Shown here one piece after another: positions 54,667 to 62,393 of a stretch of 64,000 bases of DNA. The position numbers were made by a program, and so were the translations under genes. This DNA is from CANHEE01 sp049316985 (GTDB lineage Bacteria > Bacteroidota > Bacteroidia > Chitinophagales > Saprospiraceae): assembly GCA_049316985.1 (NCBI GenBank), contig JBMOJB010000004.1, positions 6,201 through 70,200 of the forward strand, read 5' to 3'. How positions within the stretch are numbered: position 1 is the first letter of the stretch; the number at the start of each line of letters is the position of its first letter. The notes beneath the pieces were generated by a model. It was not told the DNA's origin and did no database searches. It was given only the letters and a program-made list of their open reading frames with translations.

Positions 54667-55338
54667 ATGAAGAAATTTTTTTTCCTGACAATATTAGTTT
54701 CGTTGCTTTCTATCCCAATTGTAGAAGCACAGAAAAAACCAAAAGCAGCTCCTGCCCCCAAAGCACTAAAAGCAACAGTATCTTTTGACAAAGCGAACGT
54801 CTTGTATGTTTTGGTTAATAATCCGGTAAGTTTAACTGCCGGCAATGCTTTTCCGGACGACATTATTGCAACATGCAAAAAAGGTAGAGTTGACAAAGAT
54901 GATAATGGTCAGCGTACAATTTTCTGCGAAAAACCGGGCTTGGATACATTGGAAGTCTTTGCGCCAGATGGGACAATCGGTCGCTTTAATTTCAAAATTA
55001 AAAAGCTACCAGATCCAGTTGCCAAATTGAATGGTCAATTTGCAAGTGGCTCAATGGGTATTGAAGAATTGAGAGCATGTAATGAAATAGTTGCATTGTT
55101 TGACAATCCTATGTTCACTGTAAAATGCCCGATTGCTGGCTTTACTTTTACTTTCGTGCCCAAAAAGCAAGATCCGGTATCAATAGTAAGCACTAAAGCT
55201 CAATTTGATGCAAAAATAGCTGCTCAGCTCTTAAAAGCCAAGGCGGGAGATTATGTTATGTTTTCCAATATCAGTACGAAATGCCAGGGTGATCCTACTC
55301 CTCGGATATTGGCGCCTATTCTCATATTGGTTAAATAA
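54667..55338 (+). CDS. Secreted protein made of a GldM C-terminal-like domain (copy 1)
   Basis: The 223-residue protein has a signal peptide ending in VEA-QKK and a Pro/Lys linker, then a domain that reads like the periplasmic end of GldM/PorM, the T9SS motor protein. The matching segments are NVLYVLVNNPVSL, KIKKLPDPVAKLNG, LRACNEIVALFDNPMFTVKC and AKAGDYVMFSNISTKC. GldM itself has an N-terminal membrane helix and four periplasmic domains; here only the last part is present as a soluble exported protein. A role beside the T9SS or as an independent adaptor is inferred. A paralogue follows 26 bases downstream. Confidence 0.7.
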   Translation: MKKFFFLTILVSLLSIPIVEAQKKPKAAPAPKALKATVSFDKANVLYVLVNNPVSLTAGNAFPDDIIATCKKGRVDKDDNGQRTIFCEKPGLDTLEVFAPDGTIGRFNFKIKKLPDPVAKLNGQFASGSMGIEELRACNEIVALFDNPMFTVKCPIAGFTFTFVPKKQDPVSIVSTKAQFDAKIAAQLLKAKAGDYVMFSNISTKCQGDPTPRILAPILILVK

Positions 55339-55364
55339 ATTCCTTTTTTTAAATTATTGAAACG

Positions 55365-56081
55365 ATGAATAAAATATATATATCAATACTTTTATTGCTG
55401 GCATTATCCTTTCAAACTGCAATTGCACAACAAAAGAAACCCAAACCAAAACCAGTTGTCAAAGTTCTGCAAACTCCTGCAGTAGTATTTGGGAATTCAA
55501 ATCTCATGTATGCTAACATTGACAATCCTATTACAGTAAATGTTGAAGGAGTTCCTTTTGGGGACATACAAGTAACTTGTGCTGATATTAATCTGTCTGT
55601 GTCCAATATAGGCGACAATAAATATCTGGTAAGGCCCTTTCAGGCAGGTAAATATACCCTGCAAATTAGTTCAGTAATGGATTTCAGATCAACTAATTAT
55701 GAAGTCAATGTTATTGATCCGCCGGCTCCGACACCCGTGCTCATGCTCAATAATATTGGATTGCGTAAGGGTGGAGAAATAATGGTTTCTATTTTCAAAT
55801 CTGCTTCTGTTATGTTGGCACAAGTTGAAAATTTCGATTTTGAATCTAAATATGTAATAACCAGTTTTACTTTGACGCGTATCCCCAAGAAGGGCGATCC
55901 TGTCAGTGTTGAAAATCAAGGTCCAACTTTTGGTCCTGCTGTAGTTGCGGAGATTCAGAAATGCAAGGCCGGAGACTTCTATATTTTTTCCAATATCAAA
56001 GCTAAAGCTTCGGGTGCAGCTGATCCGAAACCATTGGCGAATACGATTGCTTATTTTGTAAAAGAGCCAGTCAAGCCTTAG
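55365..56081 (+). CDS. Secreted protein made of a GldM C-terminal-like domain (copy 2)
   Basis: The 238-residue protein has a signal peptide (ISILLLLALSFQTAIAQQ) and the same layout as its upstream neighbour. The shared segments are NLMYANIDNPITVNVEGV, a second half starting at PTPVLMLNNIG, then VENFDFESKYVITSFTLTRI and CKAGDFYIFSNIKAK. The two copies are clearly paralogous but differ widely in sequence, so the duplication is old. It is probably cotranscribed with copy 1 and ends at a terminator. Function is unknown; the link to T9SS is by domain only. Confidence 0.7.
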   Translation: MNKIYISILLLLALSFQTAIAQQKKPKPKPVVKVLQTPAVVFGNSNLMYANIDNPITVNVEGVPFGDIQVTCADINLSVSNIGDNKYLVRPFQAGKYTLQISSVMDFRSTNYEVNVIDPPAPTPVLMLNNIGLRKGGEIMVSIFKSASVMLAQVENFDFESKYVITSFTLTRIPKKGDPVSVENQGPTFGPAVVAEIQKCKAGDFYIFSNIKAKASGAADPKPLANTIAYFVKEPVKP

Positions 56082-56154
56082 TTCGATTTTTTTGTTTCTA
56101 AACTCAGAATGAAATACACGAAGCAAAGCGCTTTGTTTAAGAAAAGTAATTAAT

Positions 56155-56196
56155 AAAAACTGCCGATTCAGCATTTTCTGAACCGGCAGTTTTTAT
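56155..56196 (+). terminator. Terminator after the GldM-C-like pair
   Basis: The stem CTGCCG / CGGCAG is extended by TTCA / TGAA around one mismatch, with A and T runs on the sides. Confidence 0.85.
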
Positions 56197-56437
56197 TATG
56201 TCTACAATGAGCTTTTCCTGTCCTGATTCAATCTCCTTGTGATCTTTGACATTTTAATATTTTTAGCAGGTCTGATGGTGTAAAAAAAGTAGTATAGAAA
56301 AAATATTTATAAAAAAATAAATTATTATTTTATATTTATCTTAGTTTAAATCGCTTTATATCAATTAGATGTATAAATATATTACATGTATTATTTATAT
56401 GAATAAATAAAAATAACTACCATTTTTAGGGTAGACC
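56197..56437. other. Very AT-rich non-coding stretch
   Basis: It contains no open frame or recognised RNA. It precedes the promoter of the two-component system and may act as an upstream AT-rich element. Confidence 0.4.
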
Positions 56438-56468
56438 TTGCTTTTTTTATGTTTCACCGTTATCTTTG
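56438..56468 (+). promoter_or_regulatory. Promoter of the two-component system
   Basis: TTG at 56438-56440 is followed after exactly 20 bases by TATCTTTG at 56461-56468, a full consensus. The predicted leader before the kinase ATG is about 290 bases. Confidence 0.7.
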
Positions 56469-56517
56469 CAATAGCATTTATTAAAAGGCGTTCCCTTCAA
56501 CAAGGAAAGTTGATTAA

Positions 56518-56643
56518 ATGCGTAAGAACAGTAAAAAAATCCCATGGGCAAAAGTGAATTCCCCCCTTTTGTTCTGGAGTGAACAATTTTCCCAAATTCC
56601 GAAATTAGTGGTTCTGTGCATGCTTTATTTCAAGCATGACTGA
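56518..56643 (+). CDS. Possible 41-residue leader ORF
   Basis: A short frame starts with ATG about 45 bases after the predicted transcript start. It begins MRKNSKKIPWAKVNSPLLFW and is preceded by a purine-rich AAGGAAAG. It shows no recognised domain. Its 3' end overlaps a small hairpin (CATGCTT / AAGCATG, 56619-56638). It may be a leader peptide or chance. Confidence 0.25.
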   Translation: MRKNSKKIPWAKVNSPLLFWSEQFSQIPKLVVLCMLYFKHD

Positions 56644-56763
56644 AATCAAATTATTGTGAAACCTATCTTTTGGTTCGTTTCATTCGATGTCTTATTTTAT
56701 GGCTAGGATGGATGTGTACAGAGATTGGATTCACAGGATATTGGTGAAAATAAATGTCAATCC

Positions 56764-57402
56764 ATGTCTAAGTCACAGGCCGAACCTTCCGGATTACAGA
56801 AGGACAATGTATTTGAGAACATCGAGCATGAAAGACAACGCATTGCTCGCGATTTACACGACAGTATTGGTGGTATGTTAGCTACTGCATTACTCCTCTT
56901 TGATGGAGTGGATGCACAGAATGCTGAGCGGTTTCAAAAAGTGAAAGATATTTTGCGGGAAACGCAACGCGAGGTGCGGAGAATAGCGCATGGTCTTAGC
57001 CCTGCAGCATTGAGTAAGTTAGGTTTGGTAGCTGCTATTGAGCAATTGGCTGATGAAATCAACAATGATCCTTCTCATTTTATCGACTTAAAAGTTACTA
57101 ATTCAAAGTTCTTTTCGATTCTGGATAAATCTTTGCAAATCAACACCTACAGAATGGCACAAGAGTTGCTTCAAAACGCACTGAAGCATGCTGAAGCTTC
57201 GTATATTTTACTTTCATTGGAACACAACAATTCGCATATTATCTTAAATTATGAAGATGATGGTATCGGTGTAGATACGCTGAAATTGAAAACAAAAGGA
57301 TTGCGATCTCTAAAAGAGAGGGTAAAATTAGTTAATGGTAAAATGAAGATTAAAAGTGTTGAGAACATCGGGACGATTGTTAGAATCGAAATTCCTTTGT
57401 AA
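56764..57402 (+). CDS. Short sensor histidine kinase (HisKA_3 type) without sensor domain
   Basis: The 212-residue protein from the ATG at 56764 holds only the transmitter part: the phosphorylated His32 in RQRIARDLHDSIGGM, the N box with Asn138 (QELLQNALKHA), and G boxes DDGIGVD and KGLRSLKER. Members of this NarX/DesK-type class usually have a membrane or TPR sensor before the kinase, and none is found here. A TTG start at 56725 would add only 13 residues. The cognate response regulator follows 59 bases downstream. Signals may reach it through another protein. Confidence 0.85.
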   Translation: MSKSQAEPSGLQKDNVFENIEHERQRIARDLHDSIGGMLATALLLFDGVDAQNAERFQKVKDILRETQREVRRIAHGLSPAALSKLGLVAAIEQLADEINNDPSHFIDLKVTNSKFFSILDKSLQINTYRMAQELLQNALKHAEASYILLSLEHNNSHIILNYEDDGIGVDTLKLKTKGLRSLKERVKLVNGKMKIKSVENIGTIVRIEIPL

Positions 57403-57461
57403 GCGGTACCCAAATGCCAACAATTATTCCCGATTACTTGAACTAAACTACACAAAAACCC

Positions 57462-58136
57462 ATGAACCCAAATTTGATTTCCATTAAAACAATGATCGCT
57501 GATGATCATCCTATGTTCGCCGAGGGCTTGGCAACAATACTTAGAGAACAACACGAAGTAGAATTTGATATTGCAGCAATAGTAGATAGCGGAGAAAAAG
57601 TCATTCAAATGCTGCGGAGAACCAAACCGCAATTACTTTTGATGGATATGAATATGCCGGGAAAAGATGGGCTTGAAAATTTGCGCGAGATCAAACAAGG
57701 CCATTTCCGAGATCTCAAGATTATCATCCTAACCATGTACAATGACAGCAAACTTGCAAAAGAAGTCATGCATTCGGGAGCAAATGGGTATATACTGAAG
57801 ACCTCTGATTCTGCTTGTATCATTAGTGCGATTGAAGAAGTTCTTGAAAATGGAACCTATGTTAGCGATGAAGTTGGTATTGGAGGTTATAGCCAGACCA
57901 AAACACCGGAAGAAATCCGATTCGAAGATAAATTTATCAATAAGCACAGTCTTACCAAACGAGAAGTAGAAATCCTAAGAATGATTGCTCAAGCAAAGAC
58001 CAACAAAGAAATTGGGTCTGAGTTGTATATCAGCGATCAGACCGTTACTGTTCATCGCAAGAATATCATGAGGAAACTGAGTTGCAATAATGCAACCAGC
58101 CTGATGAAAGTAGCATATGAAGTAGGGTTGATTTGA
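57462..58136 (+). CDS. NarL/LuxR-family response regulator
   Basis: The 224-residue protein has a receiver domain with Asp14-Asp15, the phosphorylated Asp62 (LLMDMNMPGKDG), Thr91 and Lys113 (GYILKTSD). A LuxR-type helix-turn-helix at about residues 156-224 follows (LTKREVEILRMIAQAKTNKE, ISDQTVTVHRKNIMRKL). It is paired with the histidine kinase just upstream and should bind DNA when phosphorylated. Its targets are not visible. There is no signal peptide. Confidence 0.95.
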   Translation: MNPNLISIKTMIADDHPMFAEGLATILREQHEVEFDIAAIVDSGEKVIQMLRRTKPQLLLMDMNMPGKDGLENLREIKQGHFRDLKIIILTMYNDSKLAKEVMHSGANGYILKTSDSACIISAIEEVLENGTYVSDEVGIGGYSQTKTPEEIRFEDKFINKHSLTKREVEILRMIAQAKTNKEIGSELYISDQTVTVHRKNIMRKLSCNNATSLMKVAYEVGLI

Positions 58137-58158
58137 TTGCAATCAATGCTTTCAGCAT

Positions 58159-58242
58159 CTACAATCCGGCCTTTTCGACGATATTCTGAACAATGGCGAT
58201 ACTTTCGCGAATTCTATTTACCAGCATTTTATCATTAGTCAT
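58159..58242 (-). pseudogene. Possible remnant of a TfoX-like N-terminus
   Basis: A 27-codon frame reads MTNDKMLVNRIRESIAIVQN then IVEKAGL and a stop. This resembles the beginning of TfoX-N domain proteins, where LVxRIREALAxxxxVEEKKMFGG is typical. The family's next part (KMFGG...) is missing. The piece is short and the match partial, so the call is weak. Confidence 0.3.
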
Positions 58243-58272
58243 ACGTTCATTTATTATACGCTAAACTGAATG

Positions 58273-59505
58273 TTAATTATTGAGTATAATAAATTTCTGT
58301 TTGATCTTTTGGTCCAATACAAGAAAGTAAATACCTGATGACAAGCTTTCTGTATTGATTTGTAATTGTTCTGCTCCAATACGCCCTTGAAGGCGCAACT
58401 GTCCGGCTGTGTCGAATATTTGATAGTTAGAACCGATAATTTCTGACCAAATTGTGACTTGTAAAAGATCTGAATTAGGATTGGGGAAGATGTTCAATCC
58501 TTTCTGCAACATATCATCTTTTGCTAGAAGAAGTTTGCACGAGCTGAAATCCATTTGCTCGTGGATTTGTAAGTACCTAAGCAGCACAGACGCCAATGAA
58601 TCTGCAAATCTTTTTCGATTCAAATAAGTGTCACGGACATTGTTAAAATTGCATTCTATCTGAAGACCGTTGACCTTATTCCCTTCAATGTAACCAGTAT
58701 GATTTGCAGTATTGTATCCTCCACTGAAATAGCCATCACCAAGTTCCGGAAAAGGAATCTGTCTACTTGGAACTGCTGGAAATCCAGCTAGTCCAATTAA
58801 AGTTCCAAGTGCATGCTGCCCTCGCAGCAATTGTGCATGTGTGTAATTATTAGCATTGGAAGTAACCAGATTTTGAATAGAGCTAAATCCAATATATTTT
58901 TTTGTATTCAAAATACTATCTGATAAGGCCAATTCCTTTGCTGATAGTAAATAGCCGAGCTCTAAGCGCTGAATAGGATTGCCATGCCCATGAAGGTCAA
59001 AGTAAAAAGATTTGCCATTGAATTGCTTAAGCGAAGCTGATTGAGCCGCTTCAATAAAATTGTAAAATTCATTCCAAGCATTTTCAGCCCTTGAGTTTCC
59101 ACAGGCACCGTCCTCCAGATTTCTATTGCAGTCAAGCTTGATGCGGTTGAGATTACAAATCACCAAATGTGCATGACATCCGCTAAGTTTAACCAAAGCG
59201 CTGTCGATTTGAAGACCAAGTTCAATCGTTTTGGAATCTGTAACAGTGGTAGGATTGTTGCAAGTTCTATCGGGAATCTCTGTGGGTTTTAGCGTACCAC
59301 CATGAGGAACAGAGATCACAATTGGTAAATTGCCCTGGTGATATTCGCTATATTTGAATTGCCCGAATATCACCTGTGATGATAACTTAAAAGTGACCAA
59401 AATCAGGAATAGTATTGTCGTAATCTTGTAACTTGTACCAGATATTTTGGAGGATTTTGACGGATAATCACGAAATTGCAGCGTGCTCAAGTACCTGTTA
59501 TTCAT
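58273..59505 (-). CDS. Secreted N-formylglutamate amidohydrolase-like protein with T9SS tail
   Basis: The 410-residue protein has an N-terminal hydrophobic segment (about residues 28-45) for export. The following domain resembles N-formylglutamate amidohydrolases (PF05013): VISVPHGG, a conserved Glu near IELG, and the zinc-type DLHGHGN. Its C-terminal 75 residues form a T9SS type A sorting domain (NIFPNPNSDLLQVTI, SGIYFLVL). Known family members act on N-formylglutamate or related amides in the cytoplasm, so this exported form probably has another substrate. The ATG lies within the stop region of the upstream amidohydrolase gene (8-base overlap), so the two are translated together. Confidence 0.8.
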   Translation of the reverse strand: MNNRYLSTLQFRDYPSKSSKISGTSYKITTILFLILVTFKLSSQVIFGQFKYSEYHQGNLPIVISVPHGGTLKPTEIPDRTCNNPTTVTDSKTIELGLQIDSALVKLSGCHAHLVICNLNRIKLDCNRNLEDGACGNSRAENAWNEFYNFIEAAQSASLKQFNGKSFYFDLHGHGNPIQRLELGYLLSAKELALSDSILNTKKYIGFSSIQNLVTSNANNYTHAQLLRGQHALGTLIGLAGFPAVPSRQIPFPELGDGYFSGGYNTANHTGYIEGNKVNGLQIECNFNNVRDTYLNRKRFADSLASVLLRYLQIHEQMDFSSCKLLLAKDDMLQKGLNIFPNPNSDLLQVTIWSEIIGSNYQIFDTAGQLRLQGRIGAEQLQINTESLSSGIYFLVLDQKIKQKFIILNN

Positions 59506-60877
59506 TCAACATGGCATTTATTTCAGTTCTATTTATAATTTTTCCTCTTAGTATTACCTTTTCAATTTTAGTTGTATTGTTAATATCCTCTAGTGGATTA
59601 TCGTTTAAAAGCACTAAAGAAGCTTCAAGACCAACCTTAACTTCACTAAAGCGTTTTTCAAGTTTCAAGAATTGAGCGGCGTTGATAGTAGCCATTTTTA
59701 GAACTTCTTTATCAGGTATCCCACATTCTTTTAGTAAGGACAATTCTTTGTGCAAACTATAACCTGGATAACAATATGGGTTTATAGCATCCGTGCCAGC
59801 GATAAGCGGTACTCCATATTTATAGAGAAGGAAGGTGGTATTCTTAAAATTTTCATACTTTTTCGACGAAATTTCCTTGTATGCAGTATCTTTCTTCCGA
59901 TATTTCCCAATTTCCCCAGCCCAAAATCCTTGCATTTCAACGGGAAATTTACTGATATGTGGATTGTTTTCGAAAAGATTATCAGGGTGTAAATAGCTAT
60001 TCCAGACAACCAGTGTGGGGCAGATGTAGGTATTGTTTCTCTTTAGAATTTTAAAGTTTTTTGCCGCAGTCGCTTCATCAAATTGCATCAATCCATAGTC
60101 TTTTTCGCTCATGGCAGAAGCAAACCAATTAAATTTGTGGTTATTGGCAAATAGCTTTTCCTTGGTGCACAAATCGGGAATTCCCAATAAATGCTCGAAA
60201 CTTCTTTGACCTGCATTTGATGCATCGATTGCCGAAACAGACATGGGTAAATGTCCTTCTACGCGCATTCCTCTTCTGCTAGCTTCTTTTACGAGGTCGA
60301 AGTAGACTTCTTTAGGGATTTTATTGTACACTTTAACAAAATCCGATCCTTCCATTTGTAGTGTGTCCAATGCAGCGTTTATTTTTTCTTTTTTGTCTAC
60401 CACAATCCAATCAGGGAACTCTGGTTCTGCTCCTTCCAATACTCTTCCTGCAGACACGTAGAACGGACCATGTATCAGGTCGGCACTTATACTATCTTTT
60501 ACAGGTGTAATCATGCTCATGGGAGTGTACATATTTCTTACACCTAAAACACCATTTGCAACATAATAATTTGAAAAATGTAATTGCCACCAGTTGTGGG
60601 TATGCATGTCCCACAGACCGGGAATCAGGTATTTGCCGCTGCCATCAATTTCCGATTCTGCGACCATATTTTTACTATTTTTTGATATTACAAGAATCTT
60701 TTCTCCTTTAATAAGCACATTTTGGTTGCTTATTACTTTTCCTTTCCGGACATCAATAACTGAAACATTTCTAATGAGAACACTACCATTGTGCTTTGGC
60801 TTTACACTGAAGGACATCAGACACAAGCAGACAAAAATTGAAATTGCAAGTATAAGAAGGTGGGTTCTTTTTTTCAT
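59498..60877 (-). CDS. Exported amidohydrolase (imidazolonepropionase-like)
   Basis: The 459-residue protein has a signal peptide or membrane anchor (LLILAISIFVCLCLMSFS). It carries an amidohydrolase domain with the metal-binding His92 and His94 (LWDMHTHNWW), RVEGHLP, FEHLLG and IAGTDAINPY. The family hydrolyses a wide range of amides, peptides and cyclic compounds. The last ~50 residues contain the usual GLEASLVLLNDNPLEDI end. It overlaps the start of the N-formylglutamate amidohydrolase-like gene and forms an operon with it. A -7 box (TAAATTTG, 60882-60889 on the minus strand) lies only 4 bases before the ATG. Confidence 0.85.
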   Translation of the reverse strand: MKKRTHLLILAISIFVCLCLMSFSVKPKHNGSVLIRNVSVIDVRKGKVISNQNVLIKGEKILVISKNSKNMVAESEIDGSGKYLIPGLWDMHTHNWWQLHFSNYYVANGVLGVRNMYTPMSMITPVKDSISADLIHGPFYVSAGRVLEGAEPEFPDWIVVDKKEKINAALDTLQMEGSDFVKVYNKIPKEVYFDLVKEASRRGMRVEGHLPMSVSAIDASNAGQRSFEHLLGIPDLCTKEKLFANNHKFNWFASAMSEKDYGLMQFDEATAAKNFKILKRNNTYICPTLVVWNSYLHPDNLFENNPHISKFPVEMQGFWAGEIGKYRKKDTAYKEISSKKYENFKNTTFLLYKYGVPLIAGTDAINPYCYPGYSLHKELSLLKECGIPDKEVLKMATINAAQFLKLEKRFSEVKVGLEASLVLLNDNPLEDINNTTKIEKVILRGKIINRTEINAMLNE

Positions 60878-60881
60878 TTGT

Positions 60882-60889
60882 CAAATTTA
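60882..60889 (-). promoter_or_regulatory. -7 box (TAAATTTG) close to the amidohydrolase start
   Basis: A full consensus match on the minus strand ends 4 bases before the ATG, implying a nearly leaderless transcript or a chance match. No -33 element was found. Confidence 0.3.
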
Positions 60890-61088
60890 AGATGAAAAAT
60901 TTATACCGATAATCTAGTTTTTTGAAGAATTATGCTCTAGTTGGAAGCCAATATAGCTTTTAAATACAATCCAAAAATACAAGAATATTTTTTATTCTAT
61001 CGAAATTGACCAAATAAATTGGTACATTAGTAATATTGTCGGTATATTATTTTTAGTACTCTTTTTAATATGTAGCGACGCTTAGTGT

Positions 61089-61121
61089 AAGTCTTCATTA
61101 ATTGAAGCCAAGTCTTCATTA
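61089..61121. repeat. Direct repeat AAGTCTTCATTA, 21-base period
   Basis: The 12-base sequence occurs at 61089-61100 and 61110-61121, exactly two helical turns apart. It lies just upstream of the -7 box at 61138, in the place of the -33 region. It may bind a dimeric regulator. Confidence 0.45.
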
Positions 61122-61137
61122 TTAGCGCTTTTTTAAT

Positions 61138-61145
61138 TAACTTTG
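61138..61145 (+). promoter_or_regulatory. -7 box (TAACTTTG) of the amidohydrolase-lgt operon
   Basis: A full consensus match, with the predicted start about 16 bases before the ATG at 61168. The usual -33 TTG is replaced by one of the two direct repeats. Confidence 0.5.
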
Positions 61146-61167
61146 CTGTGAAATTGGAGAATACAAT

Positions 61168-62349
61168 ATGAGAAAAATAACTGCAGACCTAATTTTGCCA
61201 GTCAGTGGGTTGCCTATTGAAAATGGTGTTATACTAGTTGACGCCAAAGGGAGGGTGCTTTCAATAGAAAACAGAAATCAGCATGATATCGACACGCTCG
61301 AAGTATACGAAGGTGTGATAGTACCAGGTTTTGTTAACACACATTGTCACCTGGAGTTGTCGCATATGAAAGGTCTTGTCAATTCCGGTACCGGATTGAT
61401 ACCTTTTATTACTTCTGTTGTCCAGCAAAGAAATTTTCCGGCTGAACAGATTGCGAATGCCATCGAAAAAGCAGATCGCGAAATGTACGACAATGGTATT
61501 GTGGCAGTCGGAGATATTTCAAATGCTACAGACACATTTACAGTAAAGGCAAAGTCTCGCATCCGCTATTATTCCTTTATTGAGATGTTTGATTTTTTGC
61601 AGGATGAAAATGCAGCGCCTACTTTTGATCAGTACTATCAAGTATATGAAGCTTTACAGCCAAAGAAAGGTGATGAGAAAGCATTCGTTCCACATGCTCC
61701 TTACAGTGTTTCAACAGACCTTTTTCGATTAATAAGGGAATATAATCCAAATCGGAAAAATTTGACTGTGAGCGTTCACAATCAAGAGACTCAAGCGGAA
61801 GAAGACCTTTTTAGAGCTAGAAAAGGAGATTTTTATGAGTTTTATTCTAAATTTGGTGTATCGCTCAAACAATTTAAACCGCGTAAAAATAGTTCTATTT
61901 ACTATCTGTTCAAAAACCTAAATACCAGGCAGAGAACACTCTTTGTGCACAACACTTTGACAAGTAAATCTGATATCGAACAGGCACATGGCTGGAGCGA
62001 CAACGTTTTCTGGGCTACTTGTCCCAATGCCAATCTCTATATTGAAAACAGACTTCCAAACTACAAGCATTTCATTGATGCAAATGCAAGAATGACTATT
62101 GGAACCGATAGTCTGACGTCAAATTGGCAGCTTTCTATTTTAGAAGAAATGAAAACCATTGCAAAATTCCAATCATATGTCCCTTTTCACACCTTATTGG
62201 AATGGGCGACATTGAATGGAGCAAAAGCACTGGGTTTTGAAAAAGACCTGGGCAGCATTGAAATTGGGAAAAAACCGGGACTTAATTTGTTAAGTCTCGA
62301 TCGAAACTTAGTACTGGACAGCAGTACAAAAGTAAAGCGCCTTTTATAA
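61168..62349 (+). CDS. Amidohydrolase of the ATZ/TRZ (deaminase) family
   Basis: The 393-residue cytoplasmic protein has the metal-binding HxH (His59, His61) in GFVNTHCHLELSHMKGL. It also has VPHAPYSVS, SVHNQETQAE, a second His in LFVHNTL and the Asp in MTIGTDSL. These are the residues of zinc-dependent deaminases such as aminodeoxyfutalosine, guanine and adenosine-related deaminases. The exact substrate is unclear, and no futalosine-pathway neighbours are seen. It lies 44 bases before lgt, probably in one operon. Confidence 0.8.
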   Translation: MRKITADLILPVSGLPIENGVILVDAKGRVLSIENRNQHDIDTLEVYEGVIVPGFVNTHCHLELSHMKGLVNSGTGLIPFITSVVQQRNFPAEQIANAIEKADREMYDNGIVAVGDISNATDTFTVKAKSRIRYYSFIEMFDFLQDENAAPTFDQYYQVYEALQPKKGDEKAFVPHAPYSVSTDLFRLIREYNPNRKNLTVSVHNQETQAEEDLFRARKGDFYEFYSKFGVSLKQFKPRKNSSIYYLFKNLNTRQRTLFVHNTLTSKSDIEQAHGWSDNVFWATCPNANLYIENRLPNYKHFIDANARMTIGTDSLTSNWQLSILEEMKTIAKFQSYVPFHTLLEWATLNGAKALGFEKDLGSIEIGKKPGLNLLSLDRNLVLDSSTKVKRLL

Positions 62350-62393
62350 GCCAAATAATAAAATATTTTTTAAAAACTGATAATCTCAAAAAG

